A DNA stretch of 57,323 nucleotides, from assembly GCF_000173655.1 (NCBI RefSeq), contig NZ_ABZU01000013.1, positions 1 through 57,323 on the forward strand, read 5' to 3'. The notes under the pieces are model-generated. The model had not been told where the DNA came from. It saw nothing but the letters and a program-made list of their open reading frames with translations, and ran no database searches. Below are positions 1 to 8,515 of the stretch, in pieces (position 1 is the stretch's first letter; every line of letters begins with the position of its first letter). Made by a program: the position numbers and the translations under genes. Origin of the DNA: Corynebacterium amycolatum SK46. GTDB lineage: Bacteria; Actinomycetota; Actinomycetes; Mycobacteriales; Mycobacteriaceae.

Positions 1-32
1 ACCCCCCCCAAACGGTGATTTGGCCTCAGAAT

Positions 33-77
33 AAAGAAGACCCCTACCAGCGTTTGCACCGGTAGGGGTCTCTTCTT
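33..77 (-). terminator. Rho-independent terminator of the initiator tRNA
   Basis: A long GC-rich inverted repeat (ACCCCTACC against GGTAGGGGT, extended by AGAAGA/TCTTCT arms) lies directly after the 3' end of the tRNA read on the minus strand and ends in a short T tract. Confidence 0.75.
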
Positions 78-79
78 AG

Positions 80-153
80 TGGCGGGGGTAGGATTCGAAC
101 CTACGACCTCTGGGTTATGAGCCCAGCGAGCTACCGAGCTGCTCCACCCCGCG
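80..153 (-). tRNA. Initiator tRNA-fMet (anticodon CAU)
   Basis: The minus strand folds as a complete cloverleaf with anticodon loop CTCATAA, so the anticodon is CAU. Two initiator hallmarks are visible: the anticodon stem has three consecutive G:C pairs (GGG/CCC), and position 1 (C) cannot pair with position 72 (C). Elongator tRNA-Met lacks both. The T arm has the usual GGTTCGAATCC. The 3' CCA is not encoded; the sequence continues with CTA. Initiator tRNA delivers formyl-methionine to the ribosomal P site. Length is 74 nt without CCA. A hairpin terminator follows. Confidence 0.95.
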
Positions 154-249
154 TCAACTGTCCTGGCTTTTACAAGCACTCACAGCGGGCGCTGGTCTCT
201 CTGACCAACGAGAAGTAACTGTAGCACGGCGTTCCCAGCAAAGACCAAT

Positions 250-284
250 CCCCAGGTCATAGCCGGTTTCGCTACAACCTGGGG
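250..284. repeat. Inverted repeat downstream of the UPF0182 gene
   Basis: CCCCAGGT and ACCTGGGG form a perfect 8-bp stem around a 19-nt loop, between the tRNA and the UPF0182 stop codon. No clear T tract follows on either strand, so it may be a weak terminator or an RNA-processing hairpin. Confidence 0.4.
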
Positions 285-353
285 AGTCTGCGGACCATAG
301 AAACCTATGATTCTCTGTTAACTACTCGTTGCACGTCTTAATCACCGTAAGCC

Positions 354-3341
354 TTACTGGCCGTTGGCCTTTTGGTAGTCAGCGGCAGCGCGGTCAAGTT
401 CGGCCAGTGCCTGGCCCTGTGCCGCGTAGTCACCGTTCTTCTGTGCGTCGTTAAGCTTTTGCAGTGCGTCGGAGATACGGCGAGCGGCATCGTCACGCGC
501 GGCGACATCAACCTTGCGATCTTCCTTCGGTGCCTCGTCGTCGGACTCAGCGTCGGCGGCATCCTTGTCCTTATCCGCCGGCTGCTCCCCAGCCTCTTCC
601 TCACCGCGGACCTTGGTCACGGCGGAAGCATCGATACCGACCTGGCTCAGAGCCTCAGTGACCGTGGCGCCGTAGCCCACCTGGCCGCGGTAAGCGACGA
701 GAATACGCAGCAGCTTCGGGAACGCGGTCTCCTGGCCCTTGCGCTGGGTGTAGACCGGTTCGACGTAGAGAATCTCGCCATCGCCAACCGGCAACGTCAG
801 CAGGTTACCGTTGGTGACCACGTTCGTGCCCTCGAGCAGGGTACGGTCCTGGGCGACCTCATCTGCGGACATCATCGTGTCCTGCGCCTGACGCGGACCC
901 ATGGTCTGGGTGTTGGTCGGCAGGGCACGGATGGTGATGCGGCCGTAGGTCTCCGGATCAGAGGACGCACTCATCTGGGCGGCGAGAAACTCGCGCTCCA
1001 GACCACGGAAAGCGGAAATCAGCTGGAAGCTCGGCTTGCCGGTCTCCGGATCGGAAGCGACAACGTAGTACGGCGGCTGGGAGAGGTTCTGCTCTTCCGG
1101 CGCGGTCGGGTCAGACGGGACAGACCAGAAGGAGTCATTGGCGAAGAACACGCCCGGATCGCTGACGTGATACTTGGCCATCAGCTCACGCTGAACCTTA
1201 AACAGGTCCTCCGGGTAGCGCAGGTGCTCCTGCAGCTCCTCGGAGATCTCCGACTTTGGCTTCACTACGCCTGGGAAGACACCCTCCCAAGCCTTGAGCA
1301 CCGGATCCTTCTCATCGAACTCGTAGAGCTCAACGGTGCCATCGTAGGCATCGACGGTCGCCTTGACCGAGTTGCGGATGTAGCTGACCTCGCTGTTTGG
1401 CAGCGGGCGTGGAGTGCCATCGGGGTTAATGGAGTCCTGCGTGGTTTCCTGGAGGCTCATGCGCTGGGAGTACGGCATCTTGGCCAGCGTGGTGTAGCCG
1501 TCGACGATCCACTTCATACGACCATCGACTACAGCCGGGTACGTCTTGGTGTCAGTGGTCAGCCACGGGGCGACCTTCTGAACACGGTCACGCGGATCGC
1601 GGTTGTAGATGATCTTGGAGTCCGGCCCAATGCGGTCGGACAGCAGGATGTTCAGCTCCTGGTAACGGGTGGCAAAAATCATGCGGCTGGCAAGTCCGCC
1701 AACGCCAACGCCGCCCTTACCGTCGTAGGTGAAGTTACGACCGTCAGCATCGTACTCATAGTCCTTGCCGTCACCGTTACCGCCAACAATCGCGTAGTCG
1801 GCATCGCTGTTGGCGATAACCGGGCCGTAGTAGATACGCGGCTGCTTCAGGTTCAAGTTCATGCCGTTCGGGTCCTCGGACTCGAACAGGTCAGCCACGG
1901 TATACAGCGGGTAACCGCCGCGGGCGGAACCGGACTCGGAGGCAACCTCGTCGACCTTATTAGCCGGTGCGGCAACAAAACCATTGCCGTGCGTGTAGAC
2001 CGTGTGACGGTTGATCCAGTCAGTTTGGTTGCCTTGCAGCGTCTGCGGGTTCAGCTCACGAGCGGCGACGATGAAGTCACGGGACGCGCCATCAATCTGG
2101 TAGCGGTCAATGGCAAGCGGATCGGAGAAACCATAGAAGTTCTTCAGCTGACGCTGCTGCGTGAAGGTACGTGGCAGCACTTCCGGATCCAGGATTCGGA
2201 TATTGGCCAGAGTAGCGGCATCGCGGGAAATCGAGTCCGCCCCTTCCTTCGCGGCTTCCTTATCGCCTTCCTTTTCAGCCGGAACGCCCCAGTCGCGCTC
2301 AACCTTCACCTTGTCGTCGGTAAGCCCGTAGTGGTAGCGCGTCGATTCAATATTGCGCGCAATGTACTCGCGTTCCTTGGAAGCGCGGTTCGGGTTAACC
2401 GAGAACTGCTCAACTGCCATCGGCCAGGCCACGCCAATCAGACCGGCGGAAACCAACATCAGCACAGTGGCAAACGCCGGGATGGAAAGATTGCGCAGGA
2501 AAATGGCCGCGAAGAATGCAGCGGCCACGACAATTGCGATGACCAGCAGCGTAATCTTCGCCGGCAGCAGCGCATTGATATCGGTGTAGGAACCACCGGT
2601 GAAGGTCTTCTGCTTGTTATTCAGCAGCTCATAGCGGTCCAGCCAGTAAGACACAGCCTTGAGCAGCATGAAAACACCGGCCCAGCACGCCAACTGCGCA
2701 CGAGCCGCATTGGAAACGCGGGTCTTCTCCCCTGTAGTCGGATTACCTGGGCGGATGCCACCAAGGAAGTAATGCGTCACCAGCGACAGCAGGAACGCAA
2801 TGACTACCAGGACAACCAGCGTCGAAACGATGTACGACCACAGCGGCAACTGGAATGCATAGAAGCCCAAGTCCTTGCCGTACTGCGGGTCAGTCTCACC
2901 GAAGGACTGTCGATTTAAGAACAGCTGCACCGTCTGCCAATTACCCTGCCCCACAAGGCCACCGAGTACGCCGAATACAACGGGCAGCGCGGTGAACATC
3001 GACTTCGAACCGGATTCAGCCATCCGTCGGTACACTGCCTGCGGGCTGCGTGGATCCGTCAGTCCGAGGTCGACGGGTCGCGAGCGCCACGCCAGCCACA
3101 TAGATAGAAATGTCAGTACGCCCGTTATCAGGCCTACGGTGATAAACAGGACGATACGAGTGAGCCACGTGGTGGCGAATACCCCTCGATGGCCCACTTC
3201 ACCGAACCACTGAAAGTCCGTATAAAGATTGACGGCGATCGGAATAACAAAGGTCAGCGCGGCAATCACCAACACGGTAATCGCCAGCCACCCCGGGCGG
3301 CCACCCGCCGATCGTCTCGGTCGAGTCTGGTTTAGAGACAA
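354..3341 (-). CDS. UPF0182 family large membrane protein
   Basis: A 995-residue protein of the UPF0182 family (actinobacterial and cyanobacterial, function unknown). The N-terminal third carries about seven hydrophobic segments, the first at residues 16-38, followed by a large, probably extracytoplasmic, soluble region rich in aromatic and charged residues. The C-terminus (about 905-950) is strongly acidic and low-complexity (Glu, Asp, Ala, Lys) and probably disordered. The length is normal for the family. The start is TTG, well placed behind AGGAG with a 5-6 nt spacer. A short inverted repeat GAGAC-AAC-GTCTC covers the start codon and could hide it in a hairpin. The gene diverges from the PPA1309-family gene. 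Family assignment is firm; function is unknown. Confidence 0.93.
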   Translation of the reverse strand: MSLNQTRPRRSAGGRPGWLAITVLVIAALTFVIPIAVNLYTDFQWFGEVGHRGVFATTWLTRIVLFITVGLITGVLTFLSMWLAWRSRPVDLGLTDPRSPQAVYRRMAESGSKSMFTALPVVFGVLGGLVGQGNWQTVQLFLNRQSFGETDPQYGKDLGFYAFQLPLWSYIVSTLVVLVVIAFLLSLVTHYFLGGIRPGNPTTGEKTRVSNAARAQLACWAGVFMLLKAVSYWLDRYELLNNKQKTFTGGSYTDINALLPAKITLLVIAIVVAAAFFAAIFLRNLSIPAFATVLMLVSAGLIGVAWPMAVEQFSVNPNRASKEREYIARNIESTRYHYGLTDDKVKVERDWGVPAEKEGDKEAAKEGADSISRDAATLANIRILDPEVLPRTFTQQRQLKNFYGFSDPLAIDRYQIDGASRDFIVAARELNPQTLQGNQTDWINRHTVYTHGNGFVAAPANKVDEVASESGSARGGYPLYTVADLFESEDPNGMNLNLKQPRIYYGPVIANSDADYAIVGGNGDGKDYEYDADGRNFTYDGKGGVGVGGLASRMIFATRYQELNILLSDRIGPDSKIIYNRDPRDRVQKVAPWLTTDTKTYPAVVDGRMKWIVDGYTTLAKMPYSQRMSLQETTQDSINPDGTPRPLPNSEVSYIRNSVKATVDAYDGTVELYEFDEKDPVLKAWEGVFPGVVKPKSEISEELQEHLRYPEDLFKVQRELMAKYHVSDPGVFFANDSFWSVPSDPTAPEEQNLSQPPYYVVASDPETGKPSFQLISAFRGLEREFLAAQMSASSDPETYGRITIRALPTNTQTMGPRQAQDTMMSADEVAQDRTLLEGTNVVTNGNLLTLPVGDGEILYVEPVYTQRKGQETAFPKLLRILVAYRGQVGYGATVTEALSQVGIDASAVTKVRGEEEAGEQPADKDKDAADAESDDEAPKEDRKVDVAARDDAARRISDALQKLNDAQKNGDYAAQGQALAELDRAAADYQKANGQ

Positions 3342-3492
3342 CGTCTCTCCTGTTCGAGTTGAGCTTGACTTGCCAGCGAGCTGGTAAGTCGGTCGTATGC
3401 TTATCTGTCATCTACTCTAAATAAAGTTCCTAACAATTGACTAAGGATGCTGTTAATACAGCGTTGCCAGGAAAGGGGCGTCGTCAAGCGTC

Positions 3493-4074
3493 ATGAGCGA
3501 AAACAACGGCACTCAGACTCATCTCAGCCAGCAGGCACTCAATCGCGCCGTGCGTGAGGCTGCCGAATACGTCCACGCCGAAGGTTGGGACCGCGCTCCG
3601 AGTCTCTTCGCCCTCGTCCCCACCGCCGCGCTTGCCGACGTGCTTGCCGACGAGCTGATTGACAGCGCCCCGCTGACTGTCGTTGCGCAGGAACCCCTCC
3701 CCGAGGGAATTGAAGGTGGTAGCCCTGAGTTGGCGGACTTTATCGCTCGGACATCGTGGCCGGCAGGTGTCGTCGGTGCCGTGTTAGCGCAGGAAATTAT
3801 GGTCGTCGCCCCGGAGCAGGCGGACAGCTTTGAGGGTGCATCCCTGGACGAGGTGCGGGCGCAGGCGGATGGTGAGGCGGCTCGTCAGGCACGTCTTTTC
3901 AGTGGCGTTATCAGTGAAGGTCCACACCTAACGCTGATTCAGCCGCGCCCCACAGAGGCAGAACTGGATGAGCGTGGCCCCTTTGCTGAAGATGAGATTG
4001 AGCTAAAAGATGGTTCTGGGGTAGCCGATGGTGTCATCGCTGCGCTGTATTCCACGTTCGGAAGCGCCTCATAA
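3493..4074 (+). CDS. PPA1309 family protein
   Basis: A 193-residue soluble acidic protein with no signal peptide or membrane segment. It resembles the actinobacterial PPA1309 family, small proteins of unknown function that commonly sit beside the UPF0182 gene, as here in divergent orientation. The N-terminal half (AVREAAEYVHAEGWDRAPSL and LFALVPTAAL regions) is the recognisable part; the C-terminal half is Glu/Asp-rich. The ATG is preceded by a weak GAAAGGGG purine stretch about 17 nt upstream. No catalytic motif is visible. The fixed pairing with UPF0182 suggests a shared envelope-related task, but that is inference. Confidence 0.8.
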   Translation: MSENNGTQTHLSQQALNRAVREAAEYVHAEGWDRAPSLFALVPTAALADVLADELIDSAPLTVVAQEPLPEGIEGGSPELADFIARTSWPAGVVGAVLAQEIMVVAPEQADSFEGASLDEVRAQADGEAARQARLFSGVISEGPHLTLIQPRPTEAELDERGPFAEDEIELKDGSGVADGVIAALYSTFGSAS

Positions 4075-4148
4075 ATCCGCCTACCAGCGATAAGAGACAA
4101 AAAACGGCATTGAAAGCGCCGAATATCCATATAACTAGCTGATTCCGG

Positions 4149-4180
4149 TTGACATCAGGACTAGAACCTAGTTGTATAAC
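4149..4180 (+). promoter_or_regulatory. Candidate promoter of the SGNH hydrolase gene
   Basis: TTGACA at 4149-4154 is followed by TTGTAT at 4172-4177 (17-nt spacer) or the better hexamer TATAAC at 4175-4180 (20-nt spacer). It would give a 5' leader of roughly 135 nt. The leader contains a short TCGCG/CGCGA hairpin followed by GTTTTT at 4264-4286, which could act as an attenuator. Confidence 0.35.
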
Positions 4181-4321
4181 AAAGTGATAAAGGCGCGTCT
4201 CTAAGTATCCGCTCAGGGTTCTGTCGGGCTTGGTTCTTCCAGGGACGGTCTGTAGCGAAGAAATCGCGAGTGTAGCGCGAGTTTTTCCTTCTATTGGTTT
4301 TCAACTAAGAGGTTTTTAATT

Positions 4322-5161
4322 ATGAAGAACAACGTTGTTCGCCGTGCAGCAGCCTCGGCAGCTGCAGCTTCTGCGCTGGCAGCCTCCCTCCTGACTGGCG
4401 GTGTTGCCAACGCTCTTCCTACTGGTAACTACGTTGCTTTCGGCGATTCCTTCGCTGCTAACCCGGGTCAGTCCGACCCGGCCGTACCGGGCCGTGGTGG
4501 CTGCCCGATTTCGGTCTCGAACATCGGCTCTCACGTTGCTCGTGAGACTGGCCTTGAACTGCACGACTACTCCTGCAACGGCACTACCGCTTTCATGCCG
4601 ACTCAGCCGCAGAAGTCCCTGATGGGCCAGGTTGACAACGCCATCGCTCAGGGCTCCCTCGGCCCGGCTACCCAGCTGGTGACCATCTACGTTGGCGCCA
4701 ATGACGCAATGCAGGGCGCTGTGCTGCCAATGCCGGTTCAGGATGACCTGTACACCACCAACGTTGTGGCCGCTGTAGAGAAGATCAGGGCCGCTAACCC
4801 AACTGCTCGCGTCATGCTGATTGGCTACCCGGCTTTCACCTCTAATGACCCGACTCACTACGCATGCCCGGTTAACGCCGCAGGTTTTGCACCACACATT
4901 CCGGCTGCCGGCATGCACGACTTTGAGATGGCTCTGCAGAACCGCCAGCAGCGAGCTGCAAATGAATCCGGTATCGGCTTCGTCAACATGAAGGAAGTTG
5001 CCCACATCGACGTGGCAATGTGTGGTCCGGACGGTGAACGTCAGGTCTCTGCAATTCTGGATACCGATGTTGCTTCCTACAACATGACCAACCACCCGAC
5101 CTTCCACGGCTCGGCAGTTACTGGCACCACCATCGCCAACGTCTACAAGAGCACTTTCTAA
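4322..5161 (+). CDS. Secreted SGNH/GDSL-family esterase
   Basis: A 279-residue secreted hydrolase. Residues 1-31 are a classic signal peptide: basic start, Ala-rich hydrophobic core and an A-N-A cleavage site. The mature part shows the SGNH blocks: GDS with nucleophile Ser43, Gly/Asn oxyanion residues including Asn127 in GAND, and a C-terminal NHPTFHG block that supplies the catalytic His (258 or 262). Four Cys (about 61, 85, and in YACP and AMCGP) suggest two disulfides, as expected outside the cell. The substrate is probably a lipid or acyl ester but cannot be told from sequence. The ATG at 4322 sits behind AAGAGG. A strong hairpin terminator follows. Strong codon bias suggests high expression. 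Confidence 0.9.
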   Translation: MKNNVVRRAAASAAAASALAASLLTGGVANALPTGNYVAFGDSFAANPGQSDPAVPGRGGCPISVSNIGSHVARETGLELHDYSCNGTTAFMPTQPQKSLMGQVDNAIAQGSLGPATQLVTIYVGANDAMQGAVLPMPVQDDLYTTNVVAAVEKIRAANPTARVMLIGYPAFTSNDPTHYACPVNAAGFAPHIPAAGMHDFEMALQNRQQRAANESGIGFVNMKEVAHIDVAMCGPDGERQVSAILDTDVASYNMTNHPTFHGSAVTGTTIANVYKSTF

Positions 5162-5195
5162 GACTTCTCAACGTCGCTCAGGCGTTATAGAGTGT

Positions 5196-5238
5196 AAAAC
5201 CCCTCGACCCCGCTTTGAAAAGTGAGGTCGAGGGTTTT
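5196..5238. terminator. Bidirectional terminator between convergent genes
   Basis: AAAACCCCTCGACC pairs with GGTCGAGGGTTTT, so each strand ends in a U tract. It serves the SGNH hydrolase gene on the plus strand and the P-type ATPase gene on the minus strand. Confidence 0.85.
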
Positions 5239-5267
5239 GCTGTCTGTTGCCGCCGCGGGCCCAGTTT

Positions 5268-7142
5268 TTACACTTTCGCTTCCGCCACGTCCGCCTCTGC
5301 AGTGACCTTAATGCGTTCTCTTCCCTTCAGCGCGCGGAGGGCGTAGAGAATAGTTGCTAGGTCGATAACCTCCTGCAGTAGCGCACCGACCACTGCTGGG
5401 ATGTAGCCGAATGCTGCAACAAGCATCAACGCAACGGAAAGCACGATACCGATCCAAATGGCTGTCTTGGCTACGGTCAGCGTCCAGCGACCAATATCAA
5501 TAGCTCGCGCCACTCGAGAGATATCGTCGCGAGTGATGACCACATCTGCCGCCTCGGAGGCTTCCGTGTCACCGCGTGCACCCATGGCAATACCGATGCC
5601 AGCAGCTGCGAGCACCGGGGCATCATTGATTCCGTCGCCCACCATGATGACCGGGTGCGGCTCCATTTCCTTCAGCAGGCGTACCTTGTCCTGCGGCAGC
5701 AGAGAGGCATGGTATTCGGGAATGCCTACCTGACCTGCGATTGCATGCGCGGTGTTGGTGTTGTCACCGGTAAGCACCACCGTTCGTTCAAAGCCGTGGT
5801 GCTGGAGTGCACTAACTAGCTCCGCTGCATTTGCGCGTGGCTGATCATCCAAGATCAATGCGCCGGCGTACTTGTTGTCAATGGTGACGTACGCTGCCGT
5901 CTGGCCGTGACGGAAATCAATTTCCCTAGCCTCCGGCGCCACCCGCCGAATGAAGTCCAGCGTGCCGACGCGCACCTTCACTCCATCGACCGTGGCTTCC
6001 ACGCCTTCGGCATCTACTTCCGTACCATCTTCGGCCACTGGCAGCTCCAGCCCATCGGCTGCCTGGATAATGCTGTCGGCCAGGACGTGCGTGGAGAACT
6101 GCTCGGCTGCCGCAGCGTAAGCAAGCATCTGATCACGATCGACGCCTTCCGTGTGAATCTCGGCGACTGTTGGGCGGCCATAGGTCAGCGTGCCGGTCTT
6201 ATCGAAGGCGATTGACTTAGCAGCAGCAAGGCTCTCTAGAACGGCACCGCCCTTAACAATCACACCAGCATTGGATGCACGACTCATGCCACCAAGGAAC
6301 GCCACCGGAGCGCCAATCAGCAACGGACACGGGGTAGCTAGAACGAGCACCTCCGCGAAGCGCACGGGATCGCCACTCATAATCCATGCCACCGCTGCGA
6401 TGAGCAGCGAAACTACCGTAAACGGCACCGCGTAGCGATCCGCCACACGCACAATAGGTGCCTGCTGATCTTCTGCCTGCCGCACCAGCGCAATAATCTT
6501 CTGATACTGAGAATCTGCCGCTGACTTGGATGCTTGAATACGAACTGCCTGTGTCCCGTTGACGGAACCTGACAGAATCGTGTCTCCGATATTCTTATGT
6601 ACAGCCGCTGCCTCACCCGTTAGCGAGGACTCATCGACCGAAGTTTTATCAAAAGTCACACCGTCAACCGGAACGACCTCCGAAGGACGTACCAGCAGGT
6701 AGTCGCCTTTTGCGACATCCTCAATGAGGATTTCCTCCGCCTCATCCGGCGCCGCCTCCAGCGACGGCAGACGACGTGCCATATTCGGTGCACGATCTAG
6801 AAGGCTGCGCAAATCCCGCTTTGCGCGGTAGGCCGCATAGTTTTCCAGTGCCTCACCGCCGGTGAGCATTAGAGCAATGATCGATGCCGCGATGTATTCC
6901 CCCACCGCAAGGGTCGCAACCATCGCAATAACAGCGAGAATATCTAGCCCGAATTCCCGGCGTATTATCTGCTTTACCATGTCGAATGCTGTCAAAATAA
7001 TGACGAACCCGACAAAAACTGTTGCAACAATTTGGGCTGTAGCTGTCAAGCCTGTGAAATGCAGAATAAGCACAACAATAAGCTCGATTACTACAGCAAC
7101 CAAAAGACGGTATTTCTTTAAAATGTTGCGCATTTTCCCCAT
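5268..7142 (-). CDS. Heavy-metal P1B-type ATPase (metal exporter)
   Basis: A 624-residue P-type ATPase that pumps a heavy-metal ion across the membrane using ATP. Visible motifs: TGE of the actuator domain (about 175-177), the membrane metal-site motif T-P-C-P (270-273), the phosphorylation motif DKTGTLT (Asp314), TGDN, and GDGINDAP in the hinge. There is no N-terminal HMA metal-binding domain. The usual SEHP motif of P1B pumps is STHV here, so the Pro is lost. TPC is not the common CPC (Cu, Zn/Cd) or SPC (Co/Ni) site, so the metal is uncertain. The start is ambiguous between this ATG (MGK) and the one three codons later (MRN, behind GGGG). The start codon lies within an inverted repeat that resembles the one at the CDF exporter start. 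Confidence 0.9.
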   Translation of the reverse strand: MGKMRNILKKYRLLVAVVIELIVVLILHFTGLTATAQIVATVFVGFVIILTAFDMVKQIIRREFGLDILAVIAMVATLAVGEYIAASIIALMLTGGEALENYAAYRAKRDLRSLLDRAPNMARRLPSLEAAPDEAEEILIEDVAKGDYLLVRPSEVVPVDGVTFDKTSVDESSLTGEAAAVHKNIGDTILSGSVNGTQAVRIQASKSAADSQYQKIIALVRQAEDQQAPIVRVADRYAVPFTVVSLLIAAVAWIMSGDPVRFAEVLVLATPCPLLIGAPVAFLGGMSRASNAGVIVKGGAVLESLAAAKSIAFDKTGTLTYGRPTVAEIHTEGVDRDQMLAYAAAAEQFSTHVLADSIIQAADGLELPVAEDGTEVDAEGVEATVDGVKVRVGTLDFIRRVAPEAREIDFRHGQTAAYVTIDNKYAGALILDDQPRANAAELVSALQHHGFERTVVLTGDNTNTAHAIAGQVGIPEYHASLLPQDKVRLLKEMEPHPVIMVGDGINDAPVLAAAGIGIAMGARGDTEASEAADVVITRDDISRVARAIDIGRWTLTVAKTAIWIGIVLSVALMLVAAFGYIPAVVGALLQEVIDLATILYALRALKGRERIKVTAEADVAEAKV

Positions 7143-7163
7143 AACCCTATAATGCCAGGTTAT
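7141..7163. promoter_or_regulatory. Inverted repeat over the P-type ATPase start codon
   Basis: ATAACC (7141-7146) and GGTTAT (7158-7163) flank an 11-nt core; read with the gene the downstream arm forms GGTTATG with the ATG. Compare the repeat at 11087-11112. It is a possible operator. Confidence 0.35.
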
Positions 7164-7285
7164 TGGGCATTTTGCGAGTTCAAAGGGTGCAATTCAGATT
7201 GTTCAACGAGCATTACCTAATGCCTTTTACTTTGCAGTGCCTGACCAATTAAAAATACAATTGCACAACATAAAAAATATAAAAG

Positions 7286-7316
7286 CAAAATCCCCGGCCA
7301 TGATGACCGGGGATTT
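7286..7316 (-). terminator. ssrA: tmRNA terminator
   Basis: AAATCCCCGG and CCGGGGATTT form a 10-bp stem immediately after the tmRNA 3' end; on the minus strand the stem is followed by TTTTGCTTTT. Confidence 0.85.
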
Positions 7317-7323
7317 CCATCTG

Positions 7324-7705
7324 TGGAGCTGCCGAGAATTGAACTCGGGTCCACCGCCAACTCGCCAGGGCTTCTCCGTGCGCAGTTCGCACAATCGCCT
7401 CTACTCGACCCTTCGGCTCAGGCAAACATGTCCGAATGACGGGCCCAGCCGCAAGTAAGAAGATCCCCGATGAGCCTTACGGCACACCCATCGGGCGAGC
7501 CCTTTTAAGTCGATGCCAGGGTCCGGACCAAAGGGCAAGCCCGGTCTGACAGACACGCTAGTCGCTTAATTAGGCAGCGAGAGCGTAGTCGCGCTGAGTG
7601 TTCTCGGCGCTTAATCAGTTGCTACGACGCTTAAACGGTGGTCTCTAGCCTGCACCGGCACGCTTCCCCTGGCTCACTGTACGGTGTCGAAACCATGTCA
7701 GCCCC
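7324..7705 (-). ncRNA. ssrA: tmRNA (transfer-messenger RNA)
   Basis: The minus strand starts GGGGCTGA-CATGGTTTCGAC and ends with a tRNA-like T arm (GTTCAATTCTC) and CAGCTCCA, which closes the alanyl acceptor stem with GGGGCTG. The tag reading frame at 7608-7570 encodes AENTQRDYALAA followed by TAA, close to other actinobacterial tags, which end in YALAA. With SmpB it rescues ribosomes stalled on broken mRNAs and marks the nascent chain for proteolysis. CCA is not encoded. Length is 382 nt. It lies just downstream of smpB on the same strand. The exact 5' end could differ by a base. Confidence 0.95.
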
Positions 7706-7806
7706 ATACAATGCCTTCGAGCACGGGAAAGTGCGTAGCACTCAAAGGATGTTCAAGAATAACGCTTTACGACGAGTAAAGTCAACAGACCTCGTCGTAA
7801 AGCCCA

Positions 7807-8310
7807 CTACCCCTTGATGCCTTTCACACGGCGGCCCAGCGCACGAGTAGCTTCACGCTCCTCCGTGCGGCGCTTGATGTCCTGGCGCTTGTCATAATCC
7901 TGCTTACCGCGGGCGAGTGCGAGCTCGACCTTCAAGCGGCCGTTGGTGAAGTACAGCTTCAGGGGTACAAGCGTGTTGTTGCCATCGCGGACCTTGCCCC
8001 ACAGGGTGTCAATCTCCTTGCGGTGCAACAACAGCTTGCGCGAACGACGCGGCGAGTGATTTGTCCACGATCCGTAGGAGTACTCCGGGATATGCAGCCC
8101 GCGCAGCCACACTTCTCCGTCATCGATGGTCGCGAAGGCGTCGTTAAGCGATGCTTTGCCCTCGCGCAGCGCCTTGACCTCAGTGCCCACGAGAACGACA
8201 CCGCATTCATAGGTGTCAAGAATGTTGTAGTCATGGCGGGCACGACGATTGGTGGCCACCACCGCGTTGTTGGCGCTGACCTTTTCTTTTTTCGACTTCT
8301 TCTTGCCCAT
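7807..8310 (-). CDS. smpB: SsrA-binding protein SmpB
   Basis: A 167-residue basic RNA-binding protein, the obligatory partner of tmRNA. It shows the conserved SmpB core: [17 protein letters not shown], then [19 protein letters not shown], the [13 protein letters not shown] segment and a basic C-terminal tail that enters the mRNA channel ([21 protein letters not shown]). The first ten residues are Lys-rich. The gene lies about 100 bp upstream of ssrA on the same strand, so the two trans-translation partners are adjacent. In many actinomycetes ftsE-ftsX precede smpB; here a divergent AbgT-family gene sits there instead. The start ATG follows GCAGGTT, a weak ribosome-binding site. Confidence 0.96.
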   Translation of the reverse strand: MGKKKSKKEKVSANNAVVATNRRARHDYNILDTYECGVVLVGTEVKALREGKASLNDAFATIDDGEVWLRGLHIPEYSYGSWTNHSPRRSRKLLLHRKEIDTLWGKVRDGNNTLVPLKLYFTNGRLKVELALARGKQDYDKRQDIKRRTEEREATRALGRRVKGIKG

Positions 8311-8400
8311 AACCTGCTTAACTCTAGTCGAAGAAGGTGCACTACAGCTATTCCCGAGCTATTCCCTAACTTATTCCCTTAACTTTCCCTTATGCGCCTG

Positions 8401-8430
8401 CTTACAGCTCGCATACTTACAGCTCGCATA
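8401..8430. repeat. Perfect 15-bp tandem duplication
   Basis: CTTACAGCTCGCATA occurs twice head to tail (8401-8415, 8416-8430) in the gap between smpB and the AbgT gene. Just upstream there are further imperfect TATTCCC repeats (about 8348-8390). Confidence 0.85.
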
Positions 8431-8515
8431 CATATGCCTCTGGCCTTTTACGTTGTGACGCAACTTACTTTCCCCTAACCTTTTACCAACGTCTAACACA
8501 GAGAGATTTATACAT

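Noticed and set aside
372..2918. 848-codon open frame opposite the UPF0182 gene
   Set aside because: It is an antisense shadow: the translation is Val/Arg/Gln-rich with no domain, and the minus-strand protein has clear family features.
3437..3459. TTGACT with TAATAC as a promoter of the PPA1309 gene
   Set aside because: The spacer is only about 11 nt, too short for a sigma-A promoter.
4316..5107. 263-codon frame antisense to the SGNH hydrolase
   Set aside because: Shadow of a strongly codon-biased gene.
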